NCBI GenBank assembly: GCA_973895155.1
Contig: OZ316897.1
Coordinates: 3,100,001-3,164,000, forward strand
Reading direction: 5' to 3'
DNA length: 64,000 nt
Origin: Marsupella aquatica
Taxonomy: Eukaryota > Marchantiophyta
Shown here: positions 1 to 12,791 of the stretch, piece by piece
How the letters are laid out: the number at the start of each line of letters is the position of its first letter
Numbering within the stretch: position 1 is the first letter of the stretch
Made by a program: the position numbers and the translations under genes
Notes under the pieces: model-generated
Told to the model about the DNA's origin: nothing
Databases searched by the model: none
What the model saw: the letters and a program-made list of their open reading frames with translations, nothing else

Positions 1-656
1 AAAGTGGACAGAAGGCAAAAGGGAGAACGTGAAGCTTGGAGCCAACGACCCGATCAAAGTAGAACGAGCTTTGGACTGGCACGAATCGAGAATAACACAG
101 AAGCACACGAAAACAAATGAAGGCGCTTTGGTACGTACGCCTGGCTTGCCAGGACGTGGGCGGCTCGACACATGGTTTCGGACAACTTAGTACCGGACAG
201 CGTTGCCCTCAATCATAAACTTAGTACGTAATACGAACTACCGGTAGCTCTTGGTGCAATTGACTTGTACGTCGATCTCTGAGGCGGCCAAATTGAAGTG
301 TCCCCAGTCACTGGCATGGATCGAGGTGATTCAATTCTAGGAATCCACAATCAAGTGCACCATTCACTGCATATGAGATAAGATCATGCTCTCGATCAGA
401 AGCTTCAATGTGACTGATAGATCGATGTTGCTATTTGTCGGTTTTGTTTCCTATTACAACCACAGACTGCCTCCATGTGTGCAGATAGAGCTGGACAATG
501 GCCACCATTAGGAAGCCAGGCTTTGAGCAGCAGCAGGTGAACCTTTCATGACTTATCAGGGGAAGATACACTGCTGAGACCTTCAGCGGACAGATTCTCA
601 AGGGATATTTCAGACGCGCTGGGTTTGAATAAGCTAGGCTTCAGGGAGGGGCAGCA
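1..656. other. 5' flank of the first AMT gene
   Basis: No open reading frame of note. It should contain the promoter and 5' UTR of the ammonium transporter starting at 657, but I see no convincing TATA box at a usual distance from the ATG, so no promoter element is called. Confidence 0.4.
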
Positions 657-2874
657 ATGTCTACAAGTGATATCTCCGCATACCTAAATTCCCCTAACAC
701 GAGCTCGCCATATGCAACATCCACACCCTACTGGCTGAACAAAGGAGACAATGCGTGGCAACTGACTGCTGCCACTCTGGTGGGAATGCAAAGTTTGCCT
801 GGGTTAGTGATCTTGTATGGAAGCTACGTGAAGAAGAAATGGGCGGTGAATTCCACTTTCATGGCCCTGTATGCCTTTGCGGCGGTGCTCATCTGCTGGG
901 TGCTGTGGGCATACGAGTTTTCGTTCGGAGACCGCTGGCTTCCTTTCTGGGGCAAGCCTGGTGTAGCGCTAACCTATAAGTTCCTCTTGAAACAATCAAA
1001 TCTTCCAGCAACCGCAGTTGGAGCAGGGGATCTCGACTATGTGAATTTCAGTTACGCTCCCACTGCATCAGAGACGATGTTTTTCCCTATGGTGACGACG
1101 GTATACTATCATTTTGTTTTCGCGGCACTGACTGTCATCTTAGTGGCGGGGTCTCTCCTGGGAAGAATGAACATCCACGCCTGGATGATCTTTGTACCAC
1201 TGTGGCTCACTTTCTCCTACACAGTGGGTGCTTTCAGTCTCTGGGGCGGAGGCTTCTTGTTTCAGCTGGGTGTGCTTGATTACTGCGGTGGCTATGTGAT
1301 CCATGTCTCGTCTGGCATAGCGGGCTTCACTGCCGCTTATTGGGTACATATATTCTTCTGTCGACGTCAATTCTATATAGCTATAATGACCTGTACCTCA
1401 TACAATTCGAATTTCCAAAATTTCATAGCCCCCGCCGCTGCTGCTGAGGACCCTTAGGGATCACGGTTGGATCTGATATTAGTTGGTCTTCTCTCAAGTC
1501 GTCAGTGTAGTCCTTACTTGAGTTAGCACTAGTTTATTAACGAATTTCGCCTCTATTCACGATGATTTTGTCAGAAACTTAATTCTCCAGTTCATGTTAG
1601 AAACTTCTGCAAGCGCTCTTAGTTTTCGATTATCTATCACTGTAACTAACTATCAAAGCTTACAGGTAGGACCAAGGCTGAAGAGGGATCGTGAGCGCTT
1701 TCCACCAAACAATTTGTTGCTCATGCTCGCTGGAGCTGGTTTGCTGTGGCTTGGTTGGTCTGGATTCAACGGAGGTGGTGTTTACTCCGCCAACATAATT
1801 GCTTCCTTGGCGGTGGTAAACACACACATTTGTGCTGCGACCAGTTTGCTGGTTTGGTTGGGTCTCGATTCTATCATATTCAAGAAACCTTCGGTGATTG
1901 GAGGTGTTCAAGGAATGATCACTGGCCTTGTCTGTATCACCCCCGCAGCAGGTACAAGAGATCATCCGATCCTTTTCCCTCTTCTAGGTAGAAAACATGC
2001 TCATCAAGAGAGCTACATCAAGCATTCCGCTTAGTTCTACTCCACAGTTGACTCTCGCTATATTTCGACCTTGGTCTTGCAGTTGGAAGGGGTAAGCATA
2101 ATTGTTTCTCATGTATAAAATGTGTTCTCTGTCTACTAGATTTCAAGGAGGGATGTGTGCCGGCGACTCCCTAATCCTACCGAAATGGATGTAGTAATGT
2201 TGTATTGCGTGGTGGCATTATTGTCAACAGGTATTGTGGAGGCATGGGCGGCAATCGTCATGGGAATTCTTGCAGCAGTCATCCCGTGGTACACTATGAA
2301 CGGGTTTCACAAGAACTCGGTCCTTCTAAGGCAAGTAGATGATACGATGGCCGTATTTCATACTCACGCTGTGGCTGGCTTACTTGGAGGCATCTGTGTT
2401 GGCCTCTTCACACATCCTCAACTGGTTGGGCTCTACAGTCCGATTCCTGGTCTTCACGGCCTCGTTTACGCTTGGGATGGCCACCATGGCTATCTTCAAG
2501 GTCTCAAACAAGTCGGATGGCAGCTTGTCGGAGCGCTTTTCATCATCGTCTTGAACGTTGTGATTACGACCCTCATCTGCCTATTCATTCGGCTGCTCAG
2601 GATCCCGCTACGCATGTCTGATGAAGATCTGGCCATCGGAGACGACGCCGCCCATGGAGAGGAAGCGTATGCACTTTGGGGTGACGGCGAGACTCTGGAA
2701 GAAGCCTCGATGAGGAATGATGGGTGGTATCCTGACTTCGAGAGTGGGAGCACCCACGTAAAATCTGCTTCTGGTGTTGTGACACCGTCAAGTGCCAACG
2801 GCGGGGCCAATGGGAGTTCAGTAGGATGGGGAAGCGTTGAGTTACAGGTACCTAGGACGAGACCTGACATCTAG
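657..2874 (+). CDS. AMT2-type ammonium transporter, 3 exons
   Basis: Predicted high-affinity ammonium/ammonia channel of the plasma membrane (AMT/MEP/Rh family, plant AMT2-like clade). Exons are 657-1343, 1666-1951 and 2231-2874; both introns are GT-AG (322 and 279 bp, phases 0 and 1). The joined frame is open and gives 538 aa. Features seen: N-terminal [25 protein letters not shown] after the first membrane helix, the family signature as DYCGGYVIH, the twin pore histidines (YVIH and VFHTHAVAG), and the AMT2-type cytosolic tail motif [13 protein letters not shown]. The signature has Cys where its neighbour (17211-19264) has Ser. That neighbour is a tail-to-tail paralogue with identical intron positions and phases. 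The gene looks intact. The start is the first Met before the conserved region. Family assignment is firm; transport substrate and localisation are from family knowledge. Confidence 0.93.
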
Positions 2875-5800
2875 CCAGGGTCCTCTGCAGTCGTCAGTTT
2901 CTGTACTCGACCTGAATTTGCTCCTTGTCGATGTGCCGTCTCCAAACTGCATGAGGCAAGGATTGTTGACATATATGGCTCATGCACTATGAGTCCGAGT
3001 TCTCAAAATCGCACACAACTATAGAGGCTAAAGCATACTTATCCCCTGGATTATAGATTGGCTTGTGAAGCTTCATGTCAGTCCTCACAATTATGATCTA
3101 TAATCCACGTACGAACAAACAATCGATCACAACTCAGAGAAAAGCTCGGGTGTCTTCTATGACGCTCAGTAAGCACAGAAGTTAGAGCTCATGAACCTTA
3201 CTGGTACAATTGTTTTAGGCAGAGTAAATCGTTAAACCATCATGTGCAATTGTACTTTAGTACTTCAAGAATTAGCCTCTTGTACCTAAGCCACGGTCTA
3301 CTGCAAGTGCTTCGGTAGATCAAGGCCATAGTAGTGTATGGCGGGTCGAAACTTGATCTTTTCACAGCTTCGATCGGAGCGGAAATTTTTTGCATGATAA
3401 CAACGTTTGGTCAACAGATCCAACAGTGTGAAGAGGCTGTCCTTGCACTAGTAAGGCATAGAGTTCGCTGTCAACTTTCTCAAGAGGACGTCAGTTTAGG
3501 AGTGGTCGCGACATCACCGTTCTGTTGGTTGATTGAAACACAAGATCTCACGTATAGATTACGTTTTCGATCTTGGGACGAGGGCTTTCACTGGTTCTGT
3601 TGAAAAATTACAGATTCATAGATCCGGCGTGATTCAATTTGAGCTGGGTCGAAATGCCCACCTTCCGAGGAAGAGCTACGGGGCTCCTGAATTCTTCGAA
3701 AAAAAAGTGAGAATAATCAGGCCTACCCAATGTTCACATTACTTGTGGTTCGATCGTTATCGTTAAGTGCAATCTAGAGCCGAAGAAATTACTGGGATTT
3801 TGCTTGAATGAATGAAATATCTTACATTGAATTCTCAAAGCGCTCGACATCAACGCATTGCTGACGGGTGTAGGGAGCTGGGCATCTCTGTCAAACTTTT
3901 GATCGAACTCCCCATCGCTATGGGGATCGTAAGCAATAATATAGCTAGCGAAAGTAAAAGTACGCAACATAGCGGCGCGGCGTGAAACAAATGAGAGTCT
4001 AATATTGTCGTTCCATGAACTTCAGTATTAAAGGACGAGAAAGAGGTTACCTGCAAATCACGACTTTCACGAGATTATAGACGAGAGGACTCCCATTCCA
4101 TAGATCGTCTAAACCTCCTCCAAGTCAGAAGGGCAGTGGTACCGGGAGAGACCATCAGTTCTGTCCGGGAGCCAGTTTTTTCAATCACACTGAGAGAAAA
4201 TCTTCGACTGCAGTCATGCATTCACAATGAGAGAAAGTCTTCGACTTCAGTTATCCTGCTTTATTCGTTGCTTCTTTTTTCTGAGAGAAGAGCTCTACTG
4301 CACCTGTGCCGACAGGAGCTCTGTACTCGCGACATACTTGGAAAGTCACAGGCAGCCACATGCGTCTTCACGGATGCACCACGTTTCTGGAAGACCAACG
4401 CTAGACTGAAGGGCGGGTGGAACAGGGCTATGGTGAACTCCCCATGTGCAAAATTACGAGACTCCCCAAACTTGTCTCTAGCTATATGGCCACAGAAAAC
4501 GGATACAGCTTGGGACTGCCAATGGTGGAGACACCTAAGGAGTGACCTGAGACTCTGAAGTTTCCATGGGATTCCACATTGTGGCCGGAGTGGCTCTGCT
4601 AAAATTACATGACTGTCTGTGAAATAGAACCTCTAATACACAAGAACCTGCCTGGTGGATTGAAAGCTACAAAGGAACCTCGGAATGAACATTCTGATCG
4701 GCCATGGCTCCGATTTATTGTCAGGAGGCAACCAGACTTCCAGTTTTGGACAATCTTACAAGTTGAACAGACAGAGAGCTAGGAAGAGGCCTCGTACAAG
4801 GATATGTGGAGCACCTGTGGAGCACCTTTTTGTGAGCATCCAAGGCCACATTATTTTGCAAAACTTATGGGATTCTGATTCGACAATTACACGTACAATT
4901 GCAGAAGAGTTAAAGAAATTCATGACTACAGCACGAATATCCCCTACTCTCAGTGTCCTTCATAAACTACTGGCATTCTGAAATTCTTACTGGCAGTGTC
5001 CTTGTTTACATTGTTACTAATAGATTAGACTCAGCAGAAAACAAGCTTGCAGAATTTGACATACATTTCTATTAGTAAAACTAGATTTCGTCTTTCTACA
5101 ATTAGAGATACAAAAGCTGTCCCCATAAATGAGCAAGTCTGCCCAACAATTAGCAATTTGGGGAATGCCTGGAAAACTAATTGGGATACATTTCCCAAAA
5201 TTCCATCCAAAACACAGTCGGCCCCTTTGTTTGTGTAAACTGGGTGAAGACTTCATGCCGTCCATCTGGGCTTCATTTTCCAAAATCTAGATATTTTTTG
5301 GTCAAAATTGGAAAACAATTGATTAATGCATATTTTGTGAAACATTGTGAGCAATCGATTGATTGATCAACGTGTATACGCTACCGACGAAGCATTGAAT
5401 CATTCATGTGAATATTCATTTACATTTTATCTTACATTCCATCACATGAATGATTCTGTAACCTGATTGATCAGTGTATATACGTCATTGTTTTGCAAAG
5501 TAGAAACACGAAATCTAGTTTTTCCATGGCGCTAGAAAAGAAATAAAAATGAACTTTTCGCAATGGACATAAGTTACCCTGATGTCCCTGTGACATTGGC
5601 CTCTAAACCAAGTAATACATCAACAAAAATAGGAGTGATTTGGCATTCATGGGTGTCTGGGGATCGATGGAGGTCTGAAGGTCGTGCTACAAGGAAATTG
5701 ACTTCAGTTTTCTAAAGCTCGGGAATCAAGGAGGTTTAAGATGTGTGTTGCAGGTAATGCTGCAAATCTAAGACAAACAAGCCTTTAATATTGGGCGGCT

Positions 5801-6747
5801 AAATCACCTTGAAAGAATTAAGAGGAACGTGGTGACAGAACAATGCGCAGTATGAGCTTACAAAAAGTGAGATTGAGATGAGCTATAGATTTGAGGAGCT
5901 ATGGAGGAAAATCCTGCAACTTCCAACGAGAGTTCCAAGGACCATTGGCAATTTCAAATAGTGTGAAGAATGAAAGAATATCCAAAGTGGAAGCACAAAA
6001 TTGAAGGTGTCAAGTTAACATCCTGATGATGCGATTGGTCTTCAGCTTTAAGGAGGCCGTCGACGTTCAATCTCAATCGGTGAGTACTTCCGTGTGTTTC
6101 CCTTCAGCTCTGTGTTTCATGTGTTCACTTACCTAAGTCTTTTAAAGGCCTTTTTTGGGTGGGCCGTATGAAAACCTTCACTGCCTCTGTATTATCCTCA
6201 CGATCTGACAACTATGCCTGTTTGCACTTTGTTAGAATTAAATTGTAACCAGGTGTCATCTCACTCACGGGATGCTTTCAATTGTGTTCAATAGATCTTG
6301 AATAGTGACTCCATTGACTGTTAGGTTGTGATCCAGTTATCAACTACAGTCTCTTCTTTTCTAAGAACCCCATTTGTTAGTTGTTCAAGAATTTATCTGC
6401 GGCCGTTATAGCTACCCGGGCAGTCAAATTGGAGGTCTTTAAGAATATCTCACACATCTCTTGTTTCCACACAAAAGCTGATGAACATTACAGAAGTCAT
6501 TAAAATTTGAGCTTTTGAGGAGCTCACGCATGACACAACTCTTCTATATATCCACTCACACAATACTAGACGAGCATTGCAGTCTGGGAATATGCTTCCA
6601 CAATTTGTTATGTGTTATGGGAAAGGGCCTAGAGACCTAAGAGACTTACTCCTTCAAATTAAAGAATTAAACCACAACTTGCACTCAGAGGGATAAAGAG
6701 TACATACCCTATTTTGGAACAAACATCACCTTAAGTACTTGATTGTT
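2875..6747. other. Intergenic, no supported gene
   Basis: Several short open frames occur on both strands (for example 4136-4558 and 4685-4981). None shows a recognisable domain, splice pattern or paralogue in the window. The DNA is moderately AT-rich. Nothing further can be supported here. Confidence 0.5.
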
Positions 6748-6755
6748 AAACAAAT

Positions 6756-7023
6756 CTCGGGGGTCTCATTATATGGATGTCTCCCCATCACCTGCAAAGT
6801 TTGTAGGGCTCAGATCCCCTAAAATATAAGTTTTTTTTTCAATCTTTAAAATTTAAAATTTTTGTTATAAGTATCCAAATGTTCTTATAAGTCTCAAAAT
6901 TGGATTAAAAAAACCCTATTATTTTTCTGAGAAAATTTTTAATTTCCCTTTAAATCAATAAAATGATCTTATACTTTGTTGTATTTGATATGTCATTTTT
7001 TTATGAAAATGAAACCCCCCCAG
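6756..7023. mobile_element. MITE, 8-bp TSD (hAT-like), family 1 copy a
   Basis: A 268-bp element starts CTCGGGGGTCTCAT and ends ATGAAACCCCCCCAG, forming terminal inverted repeats. It is flanked by AAACAAAT (6748-6755) and AAACAAAC (7024-7031), an 8-bp target duplication with one mismatch. No coding capacity; the interior is very AT-rich. Its left 70 bp match the reverse complement of the right end of the element at 53093-53389, so the two are copies of one family. An 8-bp duplication is characteristic of hAT elements, but the TIR is not the usual hAT CAGGG form. Confidence 0.75.
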
Positions 7024-7382
7024 AAACAAACCAGAGTTTTTACATTTCTCAATGTTGTGTGTATTTCTTTGCAAGTTGTCGCAATAAAGTTGTGATTCTC
7101 TACAATAGCAAGGTTTTATTTTACAACAAAACTAACCACCCAAACTTTCTATTGGTCAAAGTCTTTGCCTACTGAGCCACCAAAGCAAGGAACACAAATA
7201 GATTCCATAAATGAGAATCCCAAGAGGAGAAAATTCTGTCCAACTAACTTGCAACTTCAATTCTTCCATGGATTCTCCACTGCAGAAGATCCACCATAGC
7301 TAAAATAAAGATAATTGAATAAGGTTTCTGCTAAGCCAAGAAGCGTTTGATTCTGATCAGAAAATCTATGTCTACCAGAGGT

Positions 7383-7515
7383 TTTGTCAATTTGTAAAAA
7401 TTCAAGTTTCTATCCTAGACTTTTGTCAATTTGTTAAAATTCAAGTTTCAAGGATTTTCCTATCCTACACTTTAGTCAATTTGTTAAAATTTAATTTCAA
7501 GGATTTTCCTATCGG
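7383..7515. repeat. Three direct repeats of about 50 bp
   Basis: The phrase TTGTCAATTTGTTAAAATTC followed by AAGTTTCAAGGATTTTCCTA recurs three times with small changes. It is a local tandem duplication and is not coding. Confidence 0.6.
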
Positions 7516-7620
7516 CAATCCATTGAGAAACTCGGAGACATACTTTTCTACCATGTATTCGGGAAAAAAATAAGTTTTAATACACACTCCTCTCTCCGTG
7601 TTTACCTTAGCCACTAGACT

Positions 7621-7840
7621 AATAGCCACTAGAGTGATTTGCTTGATGGACCCCAAACTCAATTGGGTTATTTGACACCTGAGCCACCAGAGTGATTTGA
7701 CCGATTTCTTGATGGGACCCCAAAATGAAGTGATTTGCTTGATGGGACCCCTGAAGCTTTGGGTATGTTGATTCAAGATCAATCAATGGTCCGGATCACT
7801 CCGGGTCCCATCAAGCAAATTACTCTAGCCACTAAGTTCA
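7621..7840. repeat. Inverted repeat, MITE-like
   Basis: AGAGTGATTTGCTTGATGGA near 7630 is mirrored by TCCCATCAAGCAAATTACTC near 7806-7825, giving arms of about 30 bp around a centre of about 150 bp. The centre holds two further direct copies of the arm (near 7694 and 7731). I find no clear target duplication, so this is either a decayed small inverted-repeat transposon or a local inverted duplication. Confidence 0.5.
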
Positions 7841-9724
7841 ACTCTAGCTCCCACATTGCAGATTTCGAGGTCACATATTCAGTGAAGAGCACTTGATCCC
7901 AGTGAACAAACTGAAGCTGCTAGAGGACTTCGTATGTTTGAGAATAGTCAATGCGCTTTTGGCTATGGCAGCTTCGGTTTCTTGCTCATATGTGTCTCGG
8001 CCTTCTCATCGTTATGTTCGAAATAAAACACGGTACAGTATCCAATGAGAGTCCCCAGTGAGCAAGAATCTTGAACATCATCGATCATCGGGAGCGCCGT
8101 TTTGGCGTTTAGTACCACATCACACCGACAAAGCACCGTCAAAACTTTGCGTCGAAAGATTTCATGCTGGCTTGACTTCCATTCCTCGAAACAGCACAAC
8201 ATCAGGTTCAAGCAACTTTATAATACTGCAGTCAATGTCCAGAGCAGCTTGTCTTATGAGACGATGGACAAACGAAAAAGTCGTGTGGGGGACCGGACTA
8301 TATTCAAGTCAACATGATGGATCCGCTCCCCAGCATTGGTTCAAGGTGATGGGGATCCATTTCCGGAGTTTGAGAGAACGACTTGCTCAAAGGTGACCCA
8401 TAAATGTCGTCACGTTATCCAAAATGAATGAGTGAAAAAAAACTCGCTTAATAAGCATAGTCGGTTTAAGAATTACTTTTCAAATTCTCTACGATGATGA
8501 AGATTCTGAAGATTGAGCTTTGGAAGGACAGAAAAAGCGTTTTTGAGACAATTAAGACATTAGAACCAGCTAGCAAAATTGGTGCACCCTCAGATCTGTC
8601 TGGGACCAATCCCTTTGCCTCACGTCGAAGTACAATATTCACCAATTTCTGGATCTTACCTTCCAAAATTTATAGCAAAAAATAACTGTCGAGAAATCTA
8701 ATATCCAGCTTTGGGTTATATAAAGATAGTGCTATCTGACGGAGCTCTAATTGAATCCACAGTGGCAGGCGCATAAGAAGAACCGGATCATACCTGTAAT
8801 TGTAAAAATTTAACCAAGAGATGGATATCAAAATTCTCTGCAGCTTTTTTGCGGCAATAATTTTATATGAACACCGGGATGAACACTTCTTTCGTGTAGA
8901 TTTCGACATTCTATAAACAGAAAAAATGTGCTTTTAATCCCCTACACATCACCTCTGTTGCCCTGCTGTCAGTGGGACTCTTCTGGACCTCGATCGAATC
9001 GCCAGGAGCTTGACGAAGCATTTTAGCCGAGATTTCAGCACTTTCCTTCTTGGTCCTGTCACTCTGGATTTCAGAAGACTTGAAATTCAATCCTTATATC
9101 TGGATATTTCTTCATGTTGGGTGCGCTTCCTTTTCCTCAAACAACTCGAACTCCTCAAGACAGAGTGCAACAGCGATTGAGAGCACCCAACCTACCACAT
9201 CCACAAGCTTGTTCAATTGCTTGGACGTTAGGATCTTAGATGTGTAAGGTAGATTTCTGTTTATCTCGTTCTTACCAATTATTGTCTATTCAACTCTGTA
9301 TTTTAGCAGCTGTACAATACGCAGTTAACAGATGTGACCAATACTTAGCTCAACTCTGTATTTTAGCAGCTGAAAATGAAAGATCTCTCGAGAGCTTGAA
9401 TATGAATTTGTAATTAGCACAATTAGGCTTATTAGCATGAGCCCTGGCCAAGTAGATTACATGGTATCTAAGCTTCCATTGTTGAGGAATGTCAAAATCC
9501 TGTGTACCGTACCAAAGACATAATGAGTTGTCTTGTGATTGAGCAGAAGTTTTTAGGGAGCAAATAACCCTTGAGACTACAGTTTTACTCAGCAATGCAG
9601 AGTAAAATTAATATACTCAAATGACTCCTTTTCTTTACACATCAGGCCGGCCGGATCTGAAAATTGGTTTTTATCTACACAATAACACAACCATTTTCTT
9701 AACACCTATAGTACATGCGGTAGC
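7841..9724. other. Intergenic, no supported gene
   Basis: Only short unsupported open frames. A phrase containing CTCAACTCTGTATTTTAGCA is duplicated at about 9289 and 9347. The stretch ends where Copia-1 begins. Confidence 0.5.
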
Positions 9725-10068
9725 TGTTAGATATTGCTCTAGTCTTGTTACTCATGAGCTAACCACAATTAGTCTAACTCGGGTTAGGACTTAGCTAATG
9801 TTAGCGGTAATGCTGTTGTGCATATAGCTAGGGCTGATCCCGGACCCTGGTGGAACTTAGGCTCATTGTTATAGAGCTAGTTGAGAGATAGGGAGAGCTT
9901 GTGCTGTGGATGCTTGGTATGGCCGGTCGGCCTAGAGTGCAGTAAAGCTCTTGTGTGTTTCCGTGGACGTAGCGTCATGTGGAGGTGAACCACGTATCTC
10001 TCTGTGTCGACTATTGTGCGTTGGATGGTTCATGGGCTTGCTGTTACAAATGTCGTCTATGCTCAACA
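9725..10068 (+). repeat. Copia-1 5' LTR
   Basis: The 344-bp LTR begins TGTTAGATATTGC and ends CTCAACA (TG...CA). It has the same length as both Copia-2 LTRs. It is followed two bases later by the primer-binding site. Confidence 0.92.
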
Positions 10069-10070
10069 AG

Positions 10071-10082
10071 TGGTATCAGAGC
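10071..10082 (+). other. Copia-1 primer-binding site (initiator Met tRNA)
   Basis: TGGTATCAGAGC lies directly after the LTR. It is complementary to the 3' end of plant initiator methionine tRNA, the usual copia primer. Confidence 0.9.
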
Positions 10083-11735
10083 ATGCCTGGGAGGTGACGA
10101 GGTTTTTTCGTGACAGGTTTTTCCAACGTTCATTATCGATGGTACATTCGGAGTTTTGTCGCATGAAACTCAAATGTGTGTGGCTGAGCGGATAGGTTAG
10201 TGAGAGGGCTTTCTAACGGTGGTTAGAACTCGCTGATCGGTATCCGTAGTGCAGAGAAATTGAAATTTGCGTCATTCAGGTTTTATTCGTGTTCGACGGC
10301 TTTTCGGGGGAGAGACCAGAGATTGCATTTTTCAACGGTGTAAGCCGTGCGGTGCGGGAGGGATCGCACATTATAGCTCAAGTTGAAGGTTGAAGCGAGC
10401 TGGTCATTTCGGTAGTTGAGTTGCTGCCGAGTTGTTACCGAGTGCGTCGTGACGAGTGAAGGAGGCGTTCAGGTTTTTTCACAAGCTATGGAGATTGTTC
10501 ACATCTGAACCGGGTTTCTCTTCGTGACGTACGACTCAGTGGAAGAAACGCGAAGTGCTACGACTCAACGGTTTGATCGCGGCGAGGCGGTCGTTTTGAG
10601 CCTGGGATTGGCACTTGACGCGGAGTGAAGGCGACGCGATGGAAAGTTTAGTCTCTGCTGGAGCTGCAGACTGTGCTGGTGCAATTCGACAACTTTTCCC
10701 GTCGGCGGCGTTCACTTTGATCGTTTAAAACAGCGGTTGTTAAGGTTTGTAACCGGCCTTTTTTTCTTTGAAAACGGCATTTTTTATAGGTTACATTAGG
10801 GCCAATTTTTGTGTGTGTACCCGTTTCCGCCCCCTCCCCTCGTACGTCGCCTTCTGCTGTCCTCCTCCCCGCATCTACTTCTCACGACGTGCTACGCAGC
10901 GCCGGCCGGCGCAGTTGTAGCCGCCCAGACCCTATTCCCGGCTCGAACAAACACGGCTGCCGAGCGACTCCCTGCCTTATGCGCCCGCACCCCGGCCCCT
11001 TTTAAACCTGACTCGCGACAGGGCTGTTGCCGGTTGCCCTGCCCTTGCCTCGGTTTTTTCTTCCCCGGAGGTACTCCCTGACACTCAGCGTACGCGGCTG
11101 CATACGCAGCCGCCCGTGTATGCAGCCGCCCGTGTAAGCACCCTCGCCTTCACCCGTATCCCTCCCCGCAACGTATTGGTACACCCCGGCCAAATACTGG
11201 GCGTATTTTTGGCTTATAAGGGACTTAAGTGCCCCCTTTAGGGCCTATTTTTAACCTTTTTATGCTTCCTCTTGTTCTTCTTCTGCCGGGACCTGTCGCC
11301 CTCCATTTTAACCGCTCTGACAGGGGGAATGGCCCCCTGTGAGATCCGTCGGACTGTGCGGGAATATTCCCAAAAAACAAAGAGCTATTTTTTGGCCATC
11401 CGACAAAGATTATGTCCGCCAAATTGGTAACTTTTTTGGTTCTTTTTCGGTGAGGACGTTGCCACTAGAGTTAGCAACGCGGCACATCGATCACATCGCG
11501 ATTCCGACGACGGGTTTTACTGGGTATTTTGGTTATTCTCCGAGGTGGTCAAAACGGGGGAGTTTCCCAAGGTTTTACCCATCTCGACCAAAATTTGAAT
11601 AACTTTTCCGTTGAATTTTGATTTTGATTTCGGCTTTCAGTATTGGACTCCTAGCTTCGTGGGCTACGCGGCGGTGTTGAGTTTTGAGTTTTATGAGAAG
11701 TTTCGAAAAAATATGTTTTTTCATGATTGTTTCAT
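10083..11735 (+). other. Copia-1 untranslated leader
   Basis: About 1.65 kb between PBS and gag. A C-rich stretch at 10830-11170 creates open frames on both strands, but these have low-complexity Pro/Arg/Ser composition and no counterpart in frame in Copia-2. I treat it as leader RNA, not genes. Confidence 0.6.
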
Positions 11736-12791
11736 ATGAGTGACTCGGAGGATACTGGAAGAATTGGCGTCGGTGGAGCTTCAGGATCGCGACGGTCAGA
11801 CGCAGAGTCTGAGGAGGAGCTGCTACCGGTTGAGGAGGATTTTGTAACACCGGTATGATCACCAGTGCGGCGTGCAGTGGAGGAAGCTGTACTATTACCA
11901 GAGCTATTGGTAGTGGGGAAGAAGAGGGAGATGGCTAGATTTGGAGGAATGAAGTTTGAGGTAGAGAAGTACGATGGCCGTGCTGATTACTTGCTGTGGG
12001 AGAAGCAAGTGAAGGGTGTTCTTTGGGCCATGGGCTTAGCTCATCTGCTCTCTTCGCAAGAGCAGTATGATGGAGAAGAGGAGATCTCAGAGAAGCAATG
12101 GAGACAGGAGCAGGTGATTGCTGTTAATCAAATGATGCTTTATCTGAAGCCGCACATCATCAAGCAGCTGGATGATTATGCGGATTGCGCGTCACTGTTC
12201 AAGGCTCTAAGAGAGAAGTACTACCGGGAAGATGCGTCAGACCGGCTGTACAAGAAGTCTCTCTTGATGAGCCTCAGGCTCAAGGAAGGGAGCAAGATGC
12301 AGGATCACCTGGATGAATTTGACAGTCTAGCGGTGGATCTGTCAAACCTGGGAAAAAGAGTTGAAGATGAGGATAAGGCCTTGCTTCTGCTAAGCTCCTT
12401 ACCACCGTCATATCAGGGCTTGAAACAGGTGCTCTTGTACAGAGATCTGAAGTCCATTTTGTATAATGAGGTGGTGAGCTCTTTACTGTCTGATGATGCT
12501 CAGAAGAAGCTGGGTCAATCACAGACAACATCTTCTTCTGGCACTGCGCTCAATGTGAACAGGGGAAGAGCAGCACAACGCACAAACGGGCAGAACAGGT
12601 TTAGATCTACATCACGGGGGAGATCTAAATCGAGAGGGAAATTGCAAGAGAGGAAGCCTCTTGCATGTTGGAATTGTGGCAAGCCTGGCCACATGAAAAG
12701 GGATTGTCGAGTAAAAGTCCCTACTACCTCTGCTAACGCAGCATCGAGCTCGTATGAGGTAGATTTACTCGATGATGATGACATATTGTGA
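11736..12791 (+). pseudogene. gag: Copia-1 gag (capsid/nucleocapsid)
   Basis: Frame starting MSDSEDTGRIGVGG at 11736 and running to the TGA at 12789. It is interrupted by a TGA at 11856, where Copia-2 has CGA. After that stop 308 codons are open. The UBN2-type Gag region is visible (YDGRADYLLWEKQVKGVL, DYADCASLFKALREKYY, LLLLSSLPPSYQ), and a CCHC zinc knuckle CWNCGKPGHMKRDC lies near 12664-12705. The start is chosen because Copia-2 shares it. Without readthrough the first stop would end Gag after about 40 codons. Confidence 0.85.

Noticed and set aside
2155-2230. Start of an open frame [12 protein letters not shown] before AMT exon 3
   Set aside because: It lies in intron 2; the acceptor CAACAG at 2225-2230 and the paralogue place the exon start at 2231.
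4136-4981. Open frames as small genes
   Set aside because: No recognised domain, no splice structure and no paralogue in the window.
10809-11193. GC-rich open frames in the Copia-1 leader
   Set aside because: Low-complexity composition, both strands open, and not conserved as protein in Copia-2 at 22595-23057.
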